Of a DNA stretch of 64,000 bases, positions 43,424 through 56,097 are shown piece by piece. Numbering within the stretch: the first letter of the stretch is position 1; each line of letters opens with the position of its first letter. Made by a program: the position numbers and the translations under genes. A model generated the notes under the pieces. It did no database searches. It was not told where the DNA came from and was given only the letters and a program-made list of their open reading frames with translations. The DNA lies in assembly GCF_040869045.1 (NCBI RefSeq), contig NC_090320.1, positions 150,124,941 through 150,188,940 of the forward strand, written 5' to 3'. This stretch comes from Eurosta solidaginis. Its lineage: Eukaryota > Arthropoda > Insecta > Diptera > Tephritidae.

Positions 43424-46240
43424 TTACTAGCCTTTACCCGCGGCCCCGTCCGCAAGGAGAAATTTAAATATATGGGCTATTCGCGTTAGCCTACTTATCA
43501 AGTTATCTGTTAAAAAAAATTTTTTTTTTGTCTAATGCATTTTATTTTTGTAATTGAGTAAAAAAAAGAACTAAATGAGTTGATAACCTGATAGCATCCC
43601 AAATGATCCCGAAATTATCCAGAAAAAGCTAAGAAATTACCCCCACGCTATCGCGGACGGATCCCGAAAACCATCCAGAAATGCCCCGGAAGGGTCTCCA
43701 AAAGTTCCCGGAATAGTCCCAAAAAAACCAGAAATGAAAACCACACAGAAATGATCCCTGAAGGTGTTCCAAAATGATCCCGAAAAGGTTCCAAAATGAC
43801 CATGACGGGCTCCCGGGCGGATCTCAAAAACCATCCAGAAAATATCCAGGAAGGGTCCCTAAATTATCCCGACATACTCCAGAAAAAGTTCCGAAATGGC
43901 TCCGAGGGGATCCACATCAGAGTGCCGTATATTGCTGTTTCATTGTTTTTGTTTTTGTATTCAGTAATCGAATGTACCTAAACTTAAATTTTTTCTTGTC
44001 ACACTTATGCTGCTACAATCACAAAAATTTTATAAGCTCGCTTGTTTTGATTTCGAATTCAAAACGCATTGCGAGCATTTTCTTTTAGTAATATAGGAAT
44101 ATTACATCCCTGCCAACCATGACTACCCCCTTTTAACCACTTTCCCCTGAAATTCCAGCACCATCAAACATTTTGGTGTCAAAAAATTCAAGTTTTTGGG
44201 ATATTTTTGAGGGTGAAAAAAATTTCCCATAAATATAATGAGTGCGAATGAAACAACATGAGTCTCTTGCTTATGAATATTCCAAAACAAGGGAAATAAA
44301 GAAAAATTATTTGACGTGCCATTGACGTTGGAAAATTAAAAAAATTCAATTTCGCTAAAATTATTAATTATTTGCGGCTTAGTTGCGAAAAAAATCAAAC
44401 GAAAAAGTGAAAAGTGTGCTTCAAAGTGGAACGAAACCTGCAGACGACCATATTGCATAAAAACTGCGGTTTTCATCATTATCATCGCCGCCATACGTAA
44501 GTATTCCAAAAAATGTGTATTATTATCTTAAATATATTATGGTGTCCAACATAATATAGAGATACAACTGCGGTGATGCATCTATATATTATGATGAACA
44601 CCAAAACAAATAAAGTATTATGTCTCTGACAAAGGTCAGGAAGATTGTATGGTGTCACCATAATAAACAAATGTACATGCGCTTGTGCATTTATGTATCA
44701 TGGCGTACACAAAAATAAGTGAAGTGCTAACTCCCTGACAAATTTCAGGAAGATTTTATGGTGTCATCATAAAATATATACATGCATGCGCCTGTACATA
44801 TATGGTTCAGTGCAAGGCCCCTGACAAAGTTCAGGAAGATTTTATGGTGTTATCATAAAATATATACATGCATGCGCCTGTACATATATGGTTCAGTGCA
44901 AGGCCCCTGACAAAGTTCTGGAAGATTTTATGATGTTATCATAAAATATATAGGTGCATGCGCTTGTACATATATCCATAATAGTGTACATCACAACCAG
45001 TTCAGTGCTAAGTCCATGACAAAGTTCTGGAAGATTTTATGTTGTCACATTAAATTGGATATTTGTCCAAACGTTTGTATTTGTGACTCAATCACGCAAG
45101 AACGGCTGGACTGGTTTGGATCAAATTTGGCACACATATATCCAATAGTCTAGAAGGATCTACTAGCTATATTTTTTTTGAAAAAGGGGGAGTCCCCGCC
45201 CCCTAGGAACAGTTATAATGTAATTATTGTATTTTTTCGTTTTTGTGACCGAATCACGCCAGAACGGCTACACGGATTTTGATGAAATTTGGGACACAGA
45301 CAATAGTCTACTAGCGAAATTTTTTTTCGAAAATGGAAAGGGGGTGGGGGTCCCACGACCCCTTCGAACAATTACTTTTTAATAATTTATACACATTATA
45401 ACTTTACGTATACTGGCCTTCACCAATATTACATACTCAATGGGTCAAATAAGTCGAGGGCTTACAAAGGGAGCAGTGACACCCTACGCCCCCTCTCCCC
45501 CTTCTCTCCCCTTTGGTGTAAAATCTATAAATTGTTATAACTCAATATAAATTTTCTCCTAAATCAATAGTTTTTGGTATCTGGTACATACAGATCGAGA
45601 TCAAAACCATTTTGGAAAAACGATCAGTGGTCTCTCCTTCTCCTCCCGCCATCCGCCCTCCTTCAATTGTTTTTATTAGCACGCTTTTATTAGCTTTACC
45701 TGTATGTTTCTATGTAACTCTTCATTCGCTCCAGCGCGCCTGCTGCCTTGTTAACATGGTTTTATAATTAGCTTCACCTTATTTGTAATCCCGTTGGGGT
45801 CATATCGAGACCCTACCGGGATCATTTCTGGGTGGTTTTCGGGATCCCGCCGGGGTCATTTTGGGACTTCCGGGATAATTTTGAGACTATTTCGCAATCA
45901 TTTGGGGACCCTTCCCCCCATCATTTCTGGATGGGTTTCGGGATCCGTCCGGCATCCCGTCGGGGTATTTTCGGGATAATTTGCGTACCTGTGATAGATA
46001 AATTCTTAATGGTTCCCGGGATCATTACAGAAATTTTTCAGGGTCATTTTGGGTCCCTTCCGGCATCATTTCTGGATGGTTTTCGGATCCCGTCGGGGTT
46101 ATTTTGGCACTTTTCCTGTACTATGTCAGGGTCATTTCAGGACTTTTACGGAATCATTTCTGTATAGTTTTCGGAATCCGTCCGGCACAAAAATATTTAT
46201 GTATGTTGATATATTAGCCCTTAACATTTTTTTTTAACTT
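43424..46240. repeat. Composite repeat with inverted minisatellite arms
   Basis: Left arm: 43590-43925, made of degenerate units around CCCGAAAACCATCCAGAAAT. Right arm: 45785-46190, the same unit in reverse (ATTTCTGGATGGTTTTCGGG). Between them lie a tandem array (44630-45050) and two degenerate copies of a repeat containing AATCACGCMAGAACGGCT (45087-45210, 45240-45370). The left edge reads ACTAGCCTTTACCCGCGGCC. No coding sequence. Confidence 0.6.
44630..45050 (+). repeat. Tandem array of about four to five units
   Basis: The unit contains CTGACAAAGTTCAGGAAGAT, TTATGGTGTTATCATAAAAT and TACATGCATGCGCCTGTACA. Two central units are nearly identical (about 82 bases each); outer ones are longer and more diverged. 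Confidence 0.75.
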
Positions 46241-46316
46241 TTTATTTCCAGTTCTTTTGGGGAACACACTGCAGAACAGCACAACAAAACAGGATAACAC
46301 CTACACAAATTTTTAT

Positions 46317-46390
46317 AATTATCATCATCATCAACACCATCATCAGCAATATTATTATTATTGTTTTTATTATTATTATTATTTATATTG
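46317..46390 (+). repeat. Microsatellite-like TTA/ATC-rich tract
   Basis: Trinucleotide runs (CATCATCATCA, then ATTATTATTATTG, then TTATTATTATTATTATT) lie just upstream of the transposase-like frame. Confidence 0.7.
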
Positions 46391-46395
46391 TAACG

Positions 46396-47825
46396 ATGAA
46401 CAAGAGAACGTTCTCAAATTTAATGAGCAAAGAAAAGGCATATTTTGAGGAATTGAAAGAAAAATTTAGGAAATTAAATGAATCATCAACTAGCAGGGGG
46501 GCAATTTCTTTAGATAGAGATGAAGTACCATCAACTAGTGTGGGGGTGGTTTCTTTAGATAGTGATGATGTACCATGAACAAGTACAGGTGCACCGTGCG
46601 CTGGTGGGGAACTTCCTTCCTGTTATAACAGCGATAGTGAATATGATAGCGATAGTGAATATGAGAGTTATTTATTTGAAGATAATGAACTAGATGAGAA
46701 TGTAGACGAGGTAGAACCCACGGACATGACGGGAAGGGTACGTTCAGCGTTGAAAGGTTGGGAATTTAGAAATAAAACATCACAGAGTAGTCTTTCTGAT
46801 CTTTTGCACTCTTTGGAAGGAGCAGGACTTAATGGATTGCCAGTGGACGCCAGAACAGTTCTGGGTACAAGCAGGGAACTAGTAAGTATTAGACCTTTTT
46901 CAGAGGGCGAGTTTTGTATTTTGGGATTGAATATAATTTTTACTTTAAAGAATTTGATTTTCTCCAAAGTTTAGAGCGAATTTCAATAGATGTGGGAATA
47001 GATGGGCTAAAAATGTTCAAAAGTTCTAACAGGGTGTTATGGCCAATTTTGGGCCACGTTGTAGATTTCCCCAATTCGGAACAATTTATGATAGCTTGTT
47101 ATTCAGGGATGAGTAAGCCCCCAGTTCTAAATGATTTTTTAAAAGAATTTTGCGAGGAGATAGGCACTTTAGCTCAGAATGGGGTGAAAGTGGGATCTAC
47201 ACAATTTCTAAAGGAATTTAGTGTTAGGCTATTTACTTGCGATTCACCAGCTCGGGCATATATAAATGGGGTAAAGGGTCAAACAGCAAAAAATAGCAGC
47301 CCGAAATTTTTGCCAATGGGGCAACATTTAGATCGGGTGTGCCCATCCCAAGAAGTGCGCGAGCTAAGAAGAGATGATTCATTTAAAAATAGGCTAGATT
47401 TGTCATTCCATAAGCAGAGGGAGATTTTGCTAGAATCAGTAAATATTGGCATGGTTTCTCAGTTTCCCTTAGAACCCATGCAATTAGTGGACTTAGGAGT
47501 AACAAAAAAACCACTCCAGTTGCTCATTAAAAGAGGGAACGTAACGAGAATGAACGAAAAATTGATGTTTCTGAATAATTACGTTCCCTCTGATTTCTCT
47601 AAACAAAGCCGTGATCTAGACGAATTAAGCAACTGGAAATCGACAGAATACCGGCAGTTTTTATTGTATTCTGGCATTTTCGTTTTGAAAGACTACATAC
47701 CGGATAACCTTTATTATCACTTTCTTTTGTTGCATTGTGCTGTTCGACTTCTCTCCTGTGAGAAGTCTTGTAAAGTAGAATCTAATGTTGCGAATGAAAT
47801 GTTAAAGAGTTTGTTAAATTATTAA
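46396..47825 (+). pseudogene. Transposase-like protein of a widespread insect family
   Basis: The frame starts MNKRTFSNLMSKEKAYFEEL, has a short repeat (STSxGxxSLDxDxVP, twice) and hits a TGA at 46576-46578 where TCA would continue the repeat. In the same frame come SDSEYDSDSEYES and SSLSDLLHSLEGAGLNGLPV. A one-base change near 46920 leads to IDGLKMFKSSNRVLWPILGH, CYSGMSKPPVLNDFLKEFCE and LFTCDSPARAYINGVKGQT. FPLEPMQLVDLGVTKK and NWKSTEYRQFLLYSGIFVLK follow. The usual proteins of this type read CDAPARAF..KGHTGY, then a CxxC pair, and PLDYMHLV.LGV. The CxxC pair is absent here. They look like transposases, possibly of the Tnp2/CACTA kind, but I am unsure. It may be the coding part of the composite element to its left. 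Confidence 0.5.
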
Positions 47826-47868
47826 GTAATTATTTTGGCGCGAATTTAATTAGTTTCAATGTCCACGG

Positions 47869-50800
47869 TGTTACGTGTCTGACTGTTTGGGTGGTGAGGA
47901 GCGGCGGCAAGCAGGTATGCTTGCGGGCCCAGGCTAGCTCATCGTTTTGGGCGGGGTATTGCACCACCGACCTCACCCGCAGCCACATGAACAAAAAGGG
48001 TTCATACCTGCATATGTATAGAAAGGAGAGAAAAAGCTGAAAAAGATAGAAATAAACGTGAGGGGCAAAGTTATAGAGGGGAAAGCGTAATGGTAGAAAA
48101 AGATGAAGGCCTGTCCCGCCAGGTGGAGTCTACCCTCCCTCTGCAGTGCAACTTGCACCGCACCGTGGGCACTGTGCTGACTCCTATCTACTTACAGTCC
48201 CCCCAAACCTGACCTTAGTTGTCCGTCGGTCACTCAGTCATTTCTCTAATACCCACCTTCACCTAACCTTGCTACGCACAAGCGCAGCACCAACACCAAA
48301 AATTATGCCTTTAGCCCTGCATTGTTGTAAATCCCATGTTTTCAGCCATTCATTTCAAAATGTTATTGGACAATTCGTTATCTCTTACGTATACGCCCTA
48401 AAGCTATCTAGTCTATCGGATGTAAACCAAATCTCTTAGCAGGAATGAAAAAAAAACGCTTAAAAATTTAATTTTAAAAGAAACAAAATAGAATAATAAC
48501 AATATACGATTTAAATTCAGTTAAATTTCAAAAGAGATAAACTAAAATAAGATTCAGCGATTTAAATTCAATTTGATTCCATACAATTGTTTGTAAAGAA
48601 AAGAAAACAAATAAAGCAGACAAAGAAAACGAGAGATGGCGACTTCTCATAAAATAAGGATTTGTGAACCACCCTAATGCTTTATCCAACCAACTAGAAT
48701 CTTAAAATCTACAGATACAAAATTCAGGCTAAGTGCAAAAAAGGAAAAAAGGGTAAACAAAAAAATGTAAAACCCTAATCCCTGACCTGCCGCAAACTCG
48801 CCAACAAATCCAAAATCAATTTTCTACAAAGTAAAAGTAGGTCATCTAAAAAAGGTATGTAGGTGCAATTGTAGGTTTGAAAAATTATTATGTATGCACA
48901 TATATTATTTTGGTTTCTTTTCTCACCGCCAATTCCTCTTCTACTTTTGCAAAACTAGGAATTGCCTGGCAATATATGTACATACATACATACGTGCATA
49001 TATACTCTTCCAAATGTTAAATATTATCACTCACCGTGTCACTCACTCCGCCTGCATGAAGCTCGCGAGCTGTAAAGAGAAAAACACCCAAAGGATATAT
49101 GCTCAATGCAATTACATTTATCCGGCACACTACTTTTTTTCTCAATACTCAGCCAGATCACTCGCTTGTGATCTTGGACATTGAGTTAGTTAGTTTAACA
49201 AAGTGTCGGCGACAAGACAAAATGCCAGCTGGTATGTACGTCCCTAGGCGGATACGTGGATGAGTTCTTTGTTTTTATTTATTTTTTTTTCTACCGAAAT
49301 GAGGGTGTGTCGGAAGCCCCGGAAAATCCCAAGGGGATTGGCAAAGCAAAAAAAATTGTAAGTGTCAAGCTAAAATTTATATTATTTAAATTAAAAATTA
49401 CGGCAAATTCAAATGAACCACATGGGTGCCTATACGAATGTGTGGGTGGGAGTATGGTGGAAAAAAACGAAAATTTGCAAAAAAAAAAAAAGAGGAAAAG
49501 AAACAAGGCAAACGACAAATATCAAATTTCTTAGAACTCGGCCTCCCCTCGCTAACTTGATGTTTCTTGTGATTACCTATACCCTTTTATCTACATTTTA
49601 ATTCACCATCCCAGTATCCGTGTGTGCAAAAGGAAAGGAAAGAATAATAATGTGTGTGCAAAAAAAAAAAGAGTGTAACAATAATTGTACGATAAAAAAA
49701 AATGTAACAAAAATGAACGTCAATCTCGGCTATTATGTTACTCCTCCCGGTATTGCCTCCAATCGCTGTACGGCTGTCAAGAATTCAGAGTTGTTGTTGT
49801 GAAGTCAGTTGTCTGAGACAGTGGTGATGTGGTGATGTTGTGGTTGTTTTTGTTGGCCTAGCGCCGATTTTGTGGAAGTGTTGGAGTTGTTGTATGGGTT
49901 GTGTGTCGCCTATATGAAAATTTGTAATGGTTGTTGCTGGCCTTAAATGACTGATCTCGCCGTCACAAAGAATCGTAAAAAAACGTTGACACAGTTGTTG
50001 CCGCAAGTGGGAAGTGGTGTCCCTTAGTTGTCGGGAGTTACCGCCGCCAGTACCGTTTTTAGGCTTATTTTCTTGTTGCAGATGGTGTTGTTGTGATTGT
50101 TTTTGTTGTGGCAATATATCGCCGATATGAAATATGTGGCCGCCAGAAGAAAAATGTGTAGTGGTTGTTGTTGGCGTTGCGCCTCCAATAAAAGGTTATT
50201 ATCTCTATTGCTGTTGGCCTAGTTCCGCCGATCCGAGTTAGATATTCGCGTTTGCGGAGCAAAAATATGTTGGTGCTGTTGATATTACCTTAGCGTTGCC
50301 CGCACAGATGCGGTTTTAGTTTTTGTAATCCTTACCAGACTTGCCTTGGACTTGCTGTGGTGTTTGTGTCGATGCGCGTGTGTCAAATATCGCCCTGTTG
50401 TGAATTTGCGTGTATCATTTGTGTGGAAAAGTGTATTGCCAGTGTGGAATCTGTAGTAGTTGCCCTTGTTGTATTGACCGCCACCAATTTGGGCCTTTTT
50501 GCCGCCAACGATTCCGGGTTTTAGCCACCTTTTTCCCGATGCCGGTGCCCAGTGTGCTATTTCCGCAAATTAAAAATGATCTATCACAAAAAAGACAAAA
50601 CAAAAAATGCATTAGTTATACATCTAAAAAAATTATTCATGAAATACACGTTACTCTATAGACGTATGCATACTTGTTTGCCTGCTTTATTTCCTCACCT
50701 GCATACATATATACGTATGGGGTGTGGAGCCATGCATGCAAGTTTACTTTTGGCTTGCTTGGAAACTTGGCTATATAGAAGCAAACTTCCCAGTGGGCAT

Positions 50801-51554
50801 GCCAGGTTGGGAGAGGGAGTTAAGACACGGAAAGGTTACACTTACCTAGTATTATAAATTTTGATGGCGGGATCCCAATTGAAACCGCCGGACTAGGGTG
50901 TAAGTAGGCCTCGCAACTCGGAACTAAAAACTTTCCGCGGATTTTTCTGACGCTTTTAAATAACTCGCACTAAAAACTTTTCGCGGACTTTTCTGACGCC
51001 TTTAAATAACGCGCACTTAAAACTTTTAAACCTTTGAAAAGGTATTACTACTTGGCACTTCACTTGCACTGGGCACTGTTACAAGAAAACGTTTGCCCGT
51101 TGCCTAACTTGTTGCCCTTTTATAGCCACCGCCGTGGTAAGGAACGTTATATACAAACTAACATTAACATGCTCAACAAAACAACACAAACGCATAGATA
51201 CATAGCATTCGTGTCTTGACCGCTCACACTGATACATTCACACGTTCATACATTCATACACTTAAACGCTTACACCAACTAACACCTACACAGACACAGA
51301 TATTTTGTTCGTGTCTTGGCTGCAATGTTGCTACGTCATCAGCAATGTTGCTACGCCGTCTACTCCAGCCACAATGTTGCCATTGTGCTGTTGCGACAGT
51401 CATTGCAACATTGCGGCCAACACACGAACTTAGACATATCACACGTCACAGATACATGCTGCCATTCATTCGAACCAGTGCTTATGATCCAAGGCTGTCG
51501 TTACATGCTGCCATTCATTCGAACCAGTGCTTATGATCCAAGGCTGTCGTTACA
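47869..51554 (-). repeat. Gypsy copy A 3' LTR, about 3.69 kb
   Basis: In minus sense it starts TGTAACGACAGCC (51554) and ends CACGTAACA (47869). It aligns with 55602-59165 along its whole length at several anchors: the U3 start, the TATA region (51113-51126), the stretch with GGTGGCTAAAACCC (about 50510-50530), GCGAGTGATC (about 49160), TTAGGGTGGTT (about 48668) and the last 470 bases. Open frames inside it are not shared with the other LTR, so it is probably non-coding. Confidence 0.8.
51453..51550 (-). repeat. 49-bp tandem duplication at the LTR A start
   Basis: A unit containing ATGCTGCCATTCATTCGAAC and GTGCTTATGATCCAAGGCTG occurs twice in a row. Copy B has one unit, so the duplication is specific to A. 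Confidence 0.8.
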
Positions 51555-52141
51555 GGCTCGCAACCGCCGATGGTGCCTGCACTATGGAGCGTGTGCGTAA
51601 AAAAATTCGAACGCAGCCTGGCAAATAATATTTCCCGCGTCCAATGTGTGGCCTCGACCCACGACTCAATGCTGGGCCTATTTTTCTTAATGCCTTTAAC
51701 CTTCTCTACCGTTTACCTACAAACTAACTCCCTGGGCTAACGCTACTACTTAACCTATATCACAGATATTACCCTACATATCTAAAAATAAAGGAAGCAT
51801 CACAGATAAAAAAACTAAAAAAAAAAATATAAAATAAAATAAAATATCACAGATAATAAAACTTAATAAAAACTATAAAACAAAATATCACTGATCATTT
51901 AGTCAAGTAAAAAAAAATATGTAAAATGAATAACTAAATAAAAAAATCTAAATAAATGCAGAAATAATCTAATATTTAAAAAAGTCAAGGAAAATAAAAA
52001 TAATATAATAAATTAATCACATACGTCAATAAGTTAATAAATAAAATATGTCAATAAATAAATGGATAAACTACGTGAATACATAACACTGAACACAGGC
52101 CAAACATTGCACAGAGGTACTAGTACTACAAAAAAACATAG
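51555..52141 (-). other. Gypsy A stretch between integrase and 3' LTR
   Basis: No envelope-like frame is visible. The sequence is A-rich (51780-52040) and the bases next to the LTR (CATCGGCGGTTGCGAGCC in sense) are not an obvious polypurine tract. Confidence 0.55.
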
Positions 52142-53200
52142 CTATTTTGTAAAACTATCTTTAGCGTGGTATACGCCTATCTTTTTCCCATTACTATCGC
52201 CAAGCTCATACATTGAATTCCCTATAGAATTAAGTACGATACATTTTACTTGTTTCGGAGCTAGCTTGGCGTTGTAGTTATCGACCTGGGAACGTTGCTT
52301 AAAGTTTCGGCGATATACCACTTGTCCAATTTGAAACTTAACATCCCTATTCCTAGTGTCATATACATTTTTACTTCTTTCATGGGCCAACTTCAGCTCA
52401 GTCATAATCTGGTTCCTAATCATTTGCATTCTATCGCTCGTTGCTTCTACCTCACAACCAACATCCTTCACCGCCGCCAGCTTTCGGTATAGCTCATATG
52501 ATGCGGCATGCTGAATCATAGGCATACCGAAAGTGGCAAAATAAGGCGACATGTTGATTGCGGAGTGTGTAACGCTGCGGAGCGCAAACGCAGCGTCGCT
52601 GACGCATTTGTCCCAGTTCTTTTGATTGTCCTTTATGAAGGATCTAATTATTTATAATACTGATCGGTTAACTCTCTCCGCAGCGGTACCCTGTGGCGAA
52701 TAGAATGCAGTTTTTATGTGTTTTGTGCCATATTTTTCCAAAAATGCATTAAACATTTCCGACATAAACCGTTTCCCATTGTCCGAATGGACATATTCGG
52801 GCACGCCGAATATGTGGAAAACATCTTTTTCTAAATATTTTATGACTTCAGCTGAAGTTGCCCTTCTCATTGGTTTTAAAAATACGAATTTCGAGAAATG
52901 ATCAAGACAGACAAAGACATATACATTCCCATCTACAGTACGCGGATACGGACCCATAAAATCTATGAATAAGCGTTGGAATGGTCGCTCTGTGAGCCTT
53001 TGTTTTCCCATCATGGGTTGTTTGAAAATGTTTTGGGTTTTGTTAGTTTTGCAATTTTCGCAGTCTTTTACGTGAGCGCATACATCGGTGATCATTCCTG
53101 GCCAGTAGTATTTTTGACGTAGTCGGGATAATGTTTTGTGAATGCCACCATGACCAGCGGAAGGTGAGCTGTGAGACGACTCTACCAGCCCCGGTCGCAA
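52142..53200 (-). pseudogene. Gypsy copy A integrase
   Basis: The N-terminal zinc region has GHGGIHKTLSRLRQKYYWPG and CENCKTNK (near 53160-53040). The DDE core shows LFIDFMGPYPRT (first Asp), YVHSDNGKRFMSEMF (second Asp) and AAERVNRSVL (Glu). A frame break near 52652 is followed by the C-terminal region (52552-52142: MSPYFATFGMPM, QIGQVVYRRNFKQ, SIGNSMYELGD). Integrase joins the cDNA to host DNA. All catalytic residues remain, but the reading frame is interrupted. Confidence 0.85.
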
Positions 53201-53243
53201 CTCCGACGGAACCCAGAGCTTCCAGGGCTGGTCCGCTAGAAGA

Positions 53244-55405
53244 TCATCCCCCCGGTAACTTGTCTTTGTTCTCGGTCACCGTCTTTTTCAACTCCGTATA
53301 CTCCTCCGACTCGAAGCACGGTGACTCGAGACATACGTCGATGGCTCTGTCGTTCGTCTGTATTTCGTCCATGTGCATTCGTGAGAGTGTGTCGGGAACT
53401 ACGTTTTGCGCACCTTTTCGATGTTGGATATCGAAATCATAACCCTGGAGTTTCAAACTCCACCTTGCCAGCCTCCCAGAAAGATCTTTCTGATTCATGA
53501 GCCATTTGAGGCTGGCATGATCAGTTAAGAATGTGAACGGGGTTAACTCCACGTAAGGTCGGAATCTCTTCACACTCACGATCGCGGCGTAGCATTCAAG
53601 TTCAGTAATGCTATAGTTTTTCTGCCCCTTATTAAGTTTTGCCGAAACGTAGGCAATCGGTCTTTCGTTCTGGTCATCGTCCAGTTGAAACAAAACCCCT
53701 CCAACTCCGTCAGTTGATGCATCACATTGAATATAAAAACGACGATTAAAGTCAGGATGTGTGAGCACCGGTGCAGAAACCAAACTCTGCTTTTAAAATT
53801 TCAAATGATTTCGTTGCTTCGTCCGTCATAGCGAACTTTTTGATTTTGTCTTTCTTGAGGCAGTCGTGCAGCGGAGCCGCAATAGTCGCGTAGTCCTGTA
53901 TAAAACGTCGGTACCAGCCCGACATGCCCAGGAACCGTCGTAGTTGCTTCGGGGTTTTCTGAACTGGAAAGTCCCTCACAGCCACCACTTTATTGGCATC
54001 TGACCTTATACAACCATCTAAATATCGTACCTCCTTAAAACAAAATTTGCTCTTTTCTCCATTAATCGTCAACTTTGCTTTGGGAAGACATCGAGCGACC
54101 TTTTCCAACAGACACATATGGGACATAAAATCTAACAAATCATCCAATATAAACAAAAACACATTCACGTAAAGCGGCCGGAATGACCTTGTCCATAAGG
54201 CGACACTTACGTTGTGCTGCATTGCACAACCCGAAAGGCATGACCGTGAATTGATATAGGGGTCGGCCAGGGACAGTGAAGGCAGTCTTCTCACGTGATT
54301 TTATCTCGAGGGGAATGTGCCAGAATGCGTCCTTGAGGCAATTGCAGATATATATCTCGTGTTTTGTAGCCGGCTGAGTATTCCATCGATGTGGGGTAAC
54401 GGGTATGCGTCTTTAACTGTTCTCTCATTCACCTTACGAGCGTCCAAGCATAGGCGATTCTTTGTTCCTTTAATGACCAAAGAGACCGTTGAGTTCCAGC
54501 TGCTGTGGGACTCCTCTATTACTCCCATGCCTAACATCCTGTCCAACTCTGCATATATTAATTTTTGTATGGCTGGTGATATTGGATAGTGACGTTGCTT
54601 GACTGGCAGATTCTCGTCCACCACCTCGATGACGTGTTCCTCTTTGTCTGTCCGGCCTAACCCCAGTACCGCGAAGGACGGGAATTGGGCCTTCACACGC
54701 TCCAACATATTATGCTGTTCCGTCGTTAAAACGTGTTGCACGGCATCGAAAGACAAGTCACCCTCGGCGGGTACAAGCTCCGCCACACTGGCAACATTTG
54801 GACACACATTTCCATTCATACCTTTACTCACAACACTCATACCAAAGGCCTGCCAAAAATCTATCCCAAAATATACGTCATGTTGCAGATCAGGAACTAT
54901 CAAAAATTCGAATTCTCTGGTCGTATTATCTCACTCGACTGTTAACTTTATGACCCCTACCACGGCGGTTTCCTCCCCGTTCGCGGTTCGAATATTTTGG
55001 CCCTTGATTGGCACAATCAGGGCTTCCTTTCCCCGCAGGAGTGCAGCTGAGTCTTTGCCTAAGCAGCTGGCGCTCGCCCCTGAGTCCAAGAGAGCCAATA
55101 CTTCCTGACCTCCTATAGTGGTTTTTGCAAAAAATCTATTATCACCTATGACTATGGTGGCAATTATCTTACTTTTCAGCCGTTTAAGATATCTCCTCTT
55201 CTCACGAATTTTCTCTGTTTTCTTAAAATTTCTCTTCTTTCTATTAATATCTATTGTTTCACAAAAAATTCTTCTCCTAGCTTCTCCATCTACCTTTCTC
55301 TGGTGTAAGCTTTTTACCTCGCGCTTTTTCAACTTTCCCTCTATCTTTTCAACTCTTCTATCTCCCTCTTCCCAACTCAAAATATTTACAGTTGTGCTGC
55401 CGGGG

Positions 55406-55440
<35 letters not shown>

Positions 55441-55600
55441 TCCCTGCTTCGGTTTAAAAACACAAAAGGACGAATCGCTTCCACACGCAAAACATACAAT
55501 ATTGTGGAACGAGCACGAATATTTATTTGGTTCTTGTGCTTCTGCCGGGTTTTTCACAAAGTGATCCACCGGCATACCACACGAAAAACACAACATTAAG
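53244..55600 (-). pseudogene. Gypsy copy A gag end, protease, RT and RNase H
   Basis: From the junction at 55600: LMLCFSCGMPVDHFVKNPAE and CFACGSDSSFCVFKPK (zinc-like end of gag), a proline run coded by the G tract (55406-55438), a basic linker, and protease with VLALLDSGASASCLGK (near 55100). A stop at 54931 is followed by VYFGIDFWQAFGMSVVSKG and the RT start NRLCLDARKVNERTVKDAYP. Frame changes near 54350 and 54170 displace the palm; the catalytic box reads LFILDDLLD. RNase H (53783-53244) has FYIQCDASTDGVGGVLFQL and TPFTFLTDHASLKWLM. Compared with copy B it has several more breaks, so A is the older copy. Confidence 0.85.
55406..55438 (-). repeat. Poly(G) tract
   Basis: A nearly pure run of 33 G's on the plus strand with an upstream GGGGGGAG. 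In minus sense it codes for prolines in gag-pol. Copy B lacks it. It may be real or an assembly artefact. Confidence 0.85.
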
Positions 55601-56089
55601 TTGTAGCGACTGCCTTCCTCATAAGCACTGGTCCGAGTGAATGGCATGATGTATCTCTGACTATGTGTGATGTGACCAGTGCGTGTGTTGGCCGCAATGT
55701 TGCAACGTCGATTGCTACAGCAAGATGGCAACATTGAGTTTGGAGTAGATGCGATGTTGCTGATGATGTAGCAACATTGCAGCCAAGACACGAACTAAAT
55801 AAATGTATCTGTGTAGGTGTTAGGTTGTGTAAGCGTTTAAGTGTATGAATGTGTGAGCGTGGGAATGGATCAGTGTTAGCGGGCAAGGCACGAAGGCTAT
55901 GGATCCATGTGGGTGTGTTGCCTTGTTAAGTATGAAAATGTTAAGTGGTATAAGCGTGTATGTGTAAACATAGGAGTGTATGATTGCGTGGACACATAAA
56001 AGAAAATACGGGAAAGCCGAGAAGAAAGTTTAACATGTATAGGTGAAAGTTGTCCGTTTCTGGATAACGTTCTTTGCCACGGCGGTGGC

Positions 56090-56097
56090 TATAAAAG
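56090..56097 (+). promoter_or_regulatory. TATA box in LTR B
   Basis: TATAAAAG follows a GC-rich GCCACGGCGGTGGC. The counterpart in LTR A (51113-51126 complement) is TATAAAAGGGC in an equivalent context, so it is conserved between copies. Likely the element promoter. Confidence 0.65.

Larger units (their letters stand above)
47869..55601 (-). mobile_element. Ty3/gypsy copy A, minus strand, interrupted
   Basis: In minus-strand order: end of gag with CFSCG-type zinc motif and protease (55600-54931), RT (54903-53752), RNase H (53783-53244), integrase (53200-52142), a short non-coding stretch, then the 3' LTR (51554-47869). The gag and 5' LTR are absent because copy B begins at 55602. They should lie beyond the right edge of the window if B is an insertion. 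Confidence 0.85.

Noticed and set aside
43424..47825. Polinton/Maverick-type element
   Set aside because: No polymerase B, integrase, ATPase or capsid gene is present.
48146..50857. Several open frames of 60-110 codons within LTR A
   Set aside because: None is conserved at the matching place in LTR B, and many are low-complexity (Gln, His or Tyr runs from simple repeats).
51555..52141. Possible envelope gene in gypsy copy A
   Set aside because: The space between integrase and LTR is under 600 bases, A-rich and without an open frame.
55406..55438. Polyproline domain as a real gag feature
   Set aside because: Copy B lacks it, and homopolymer growth or assembly error explains it better.
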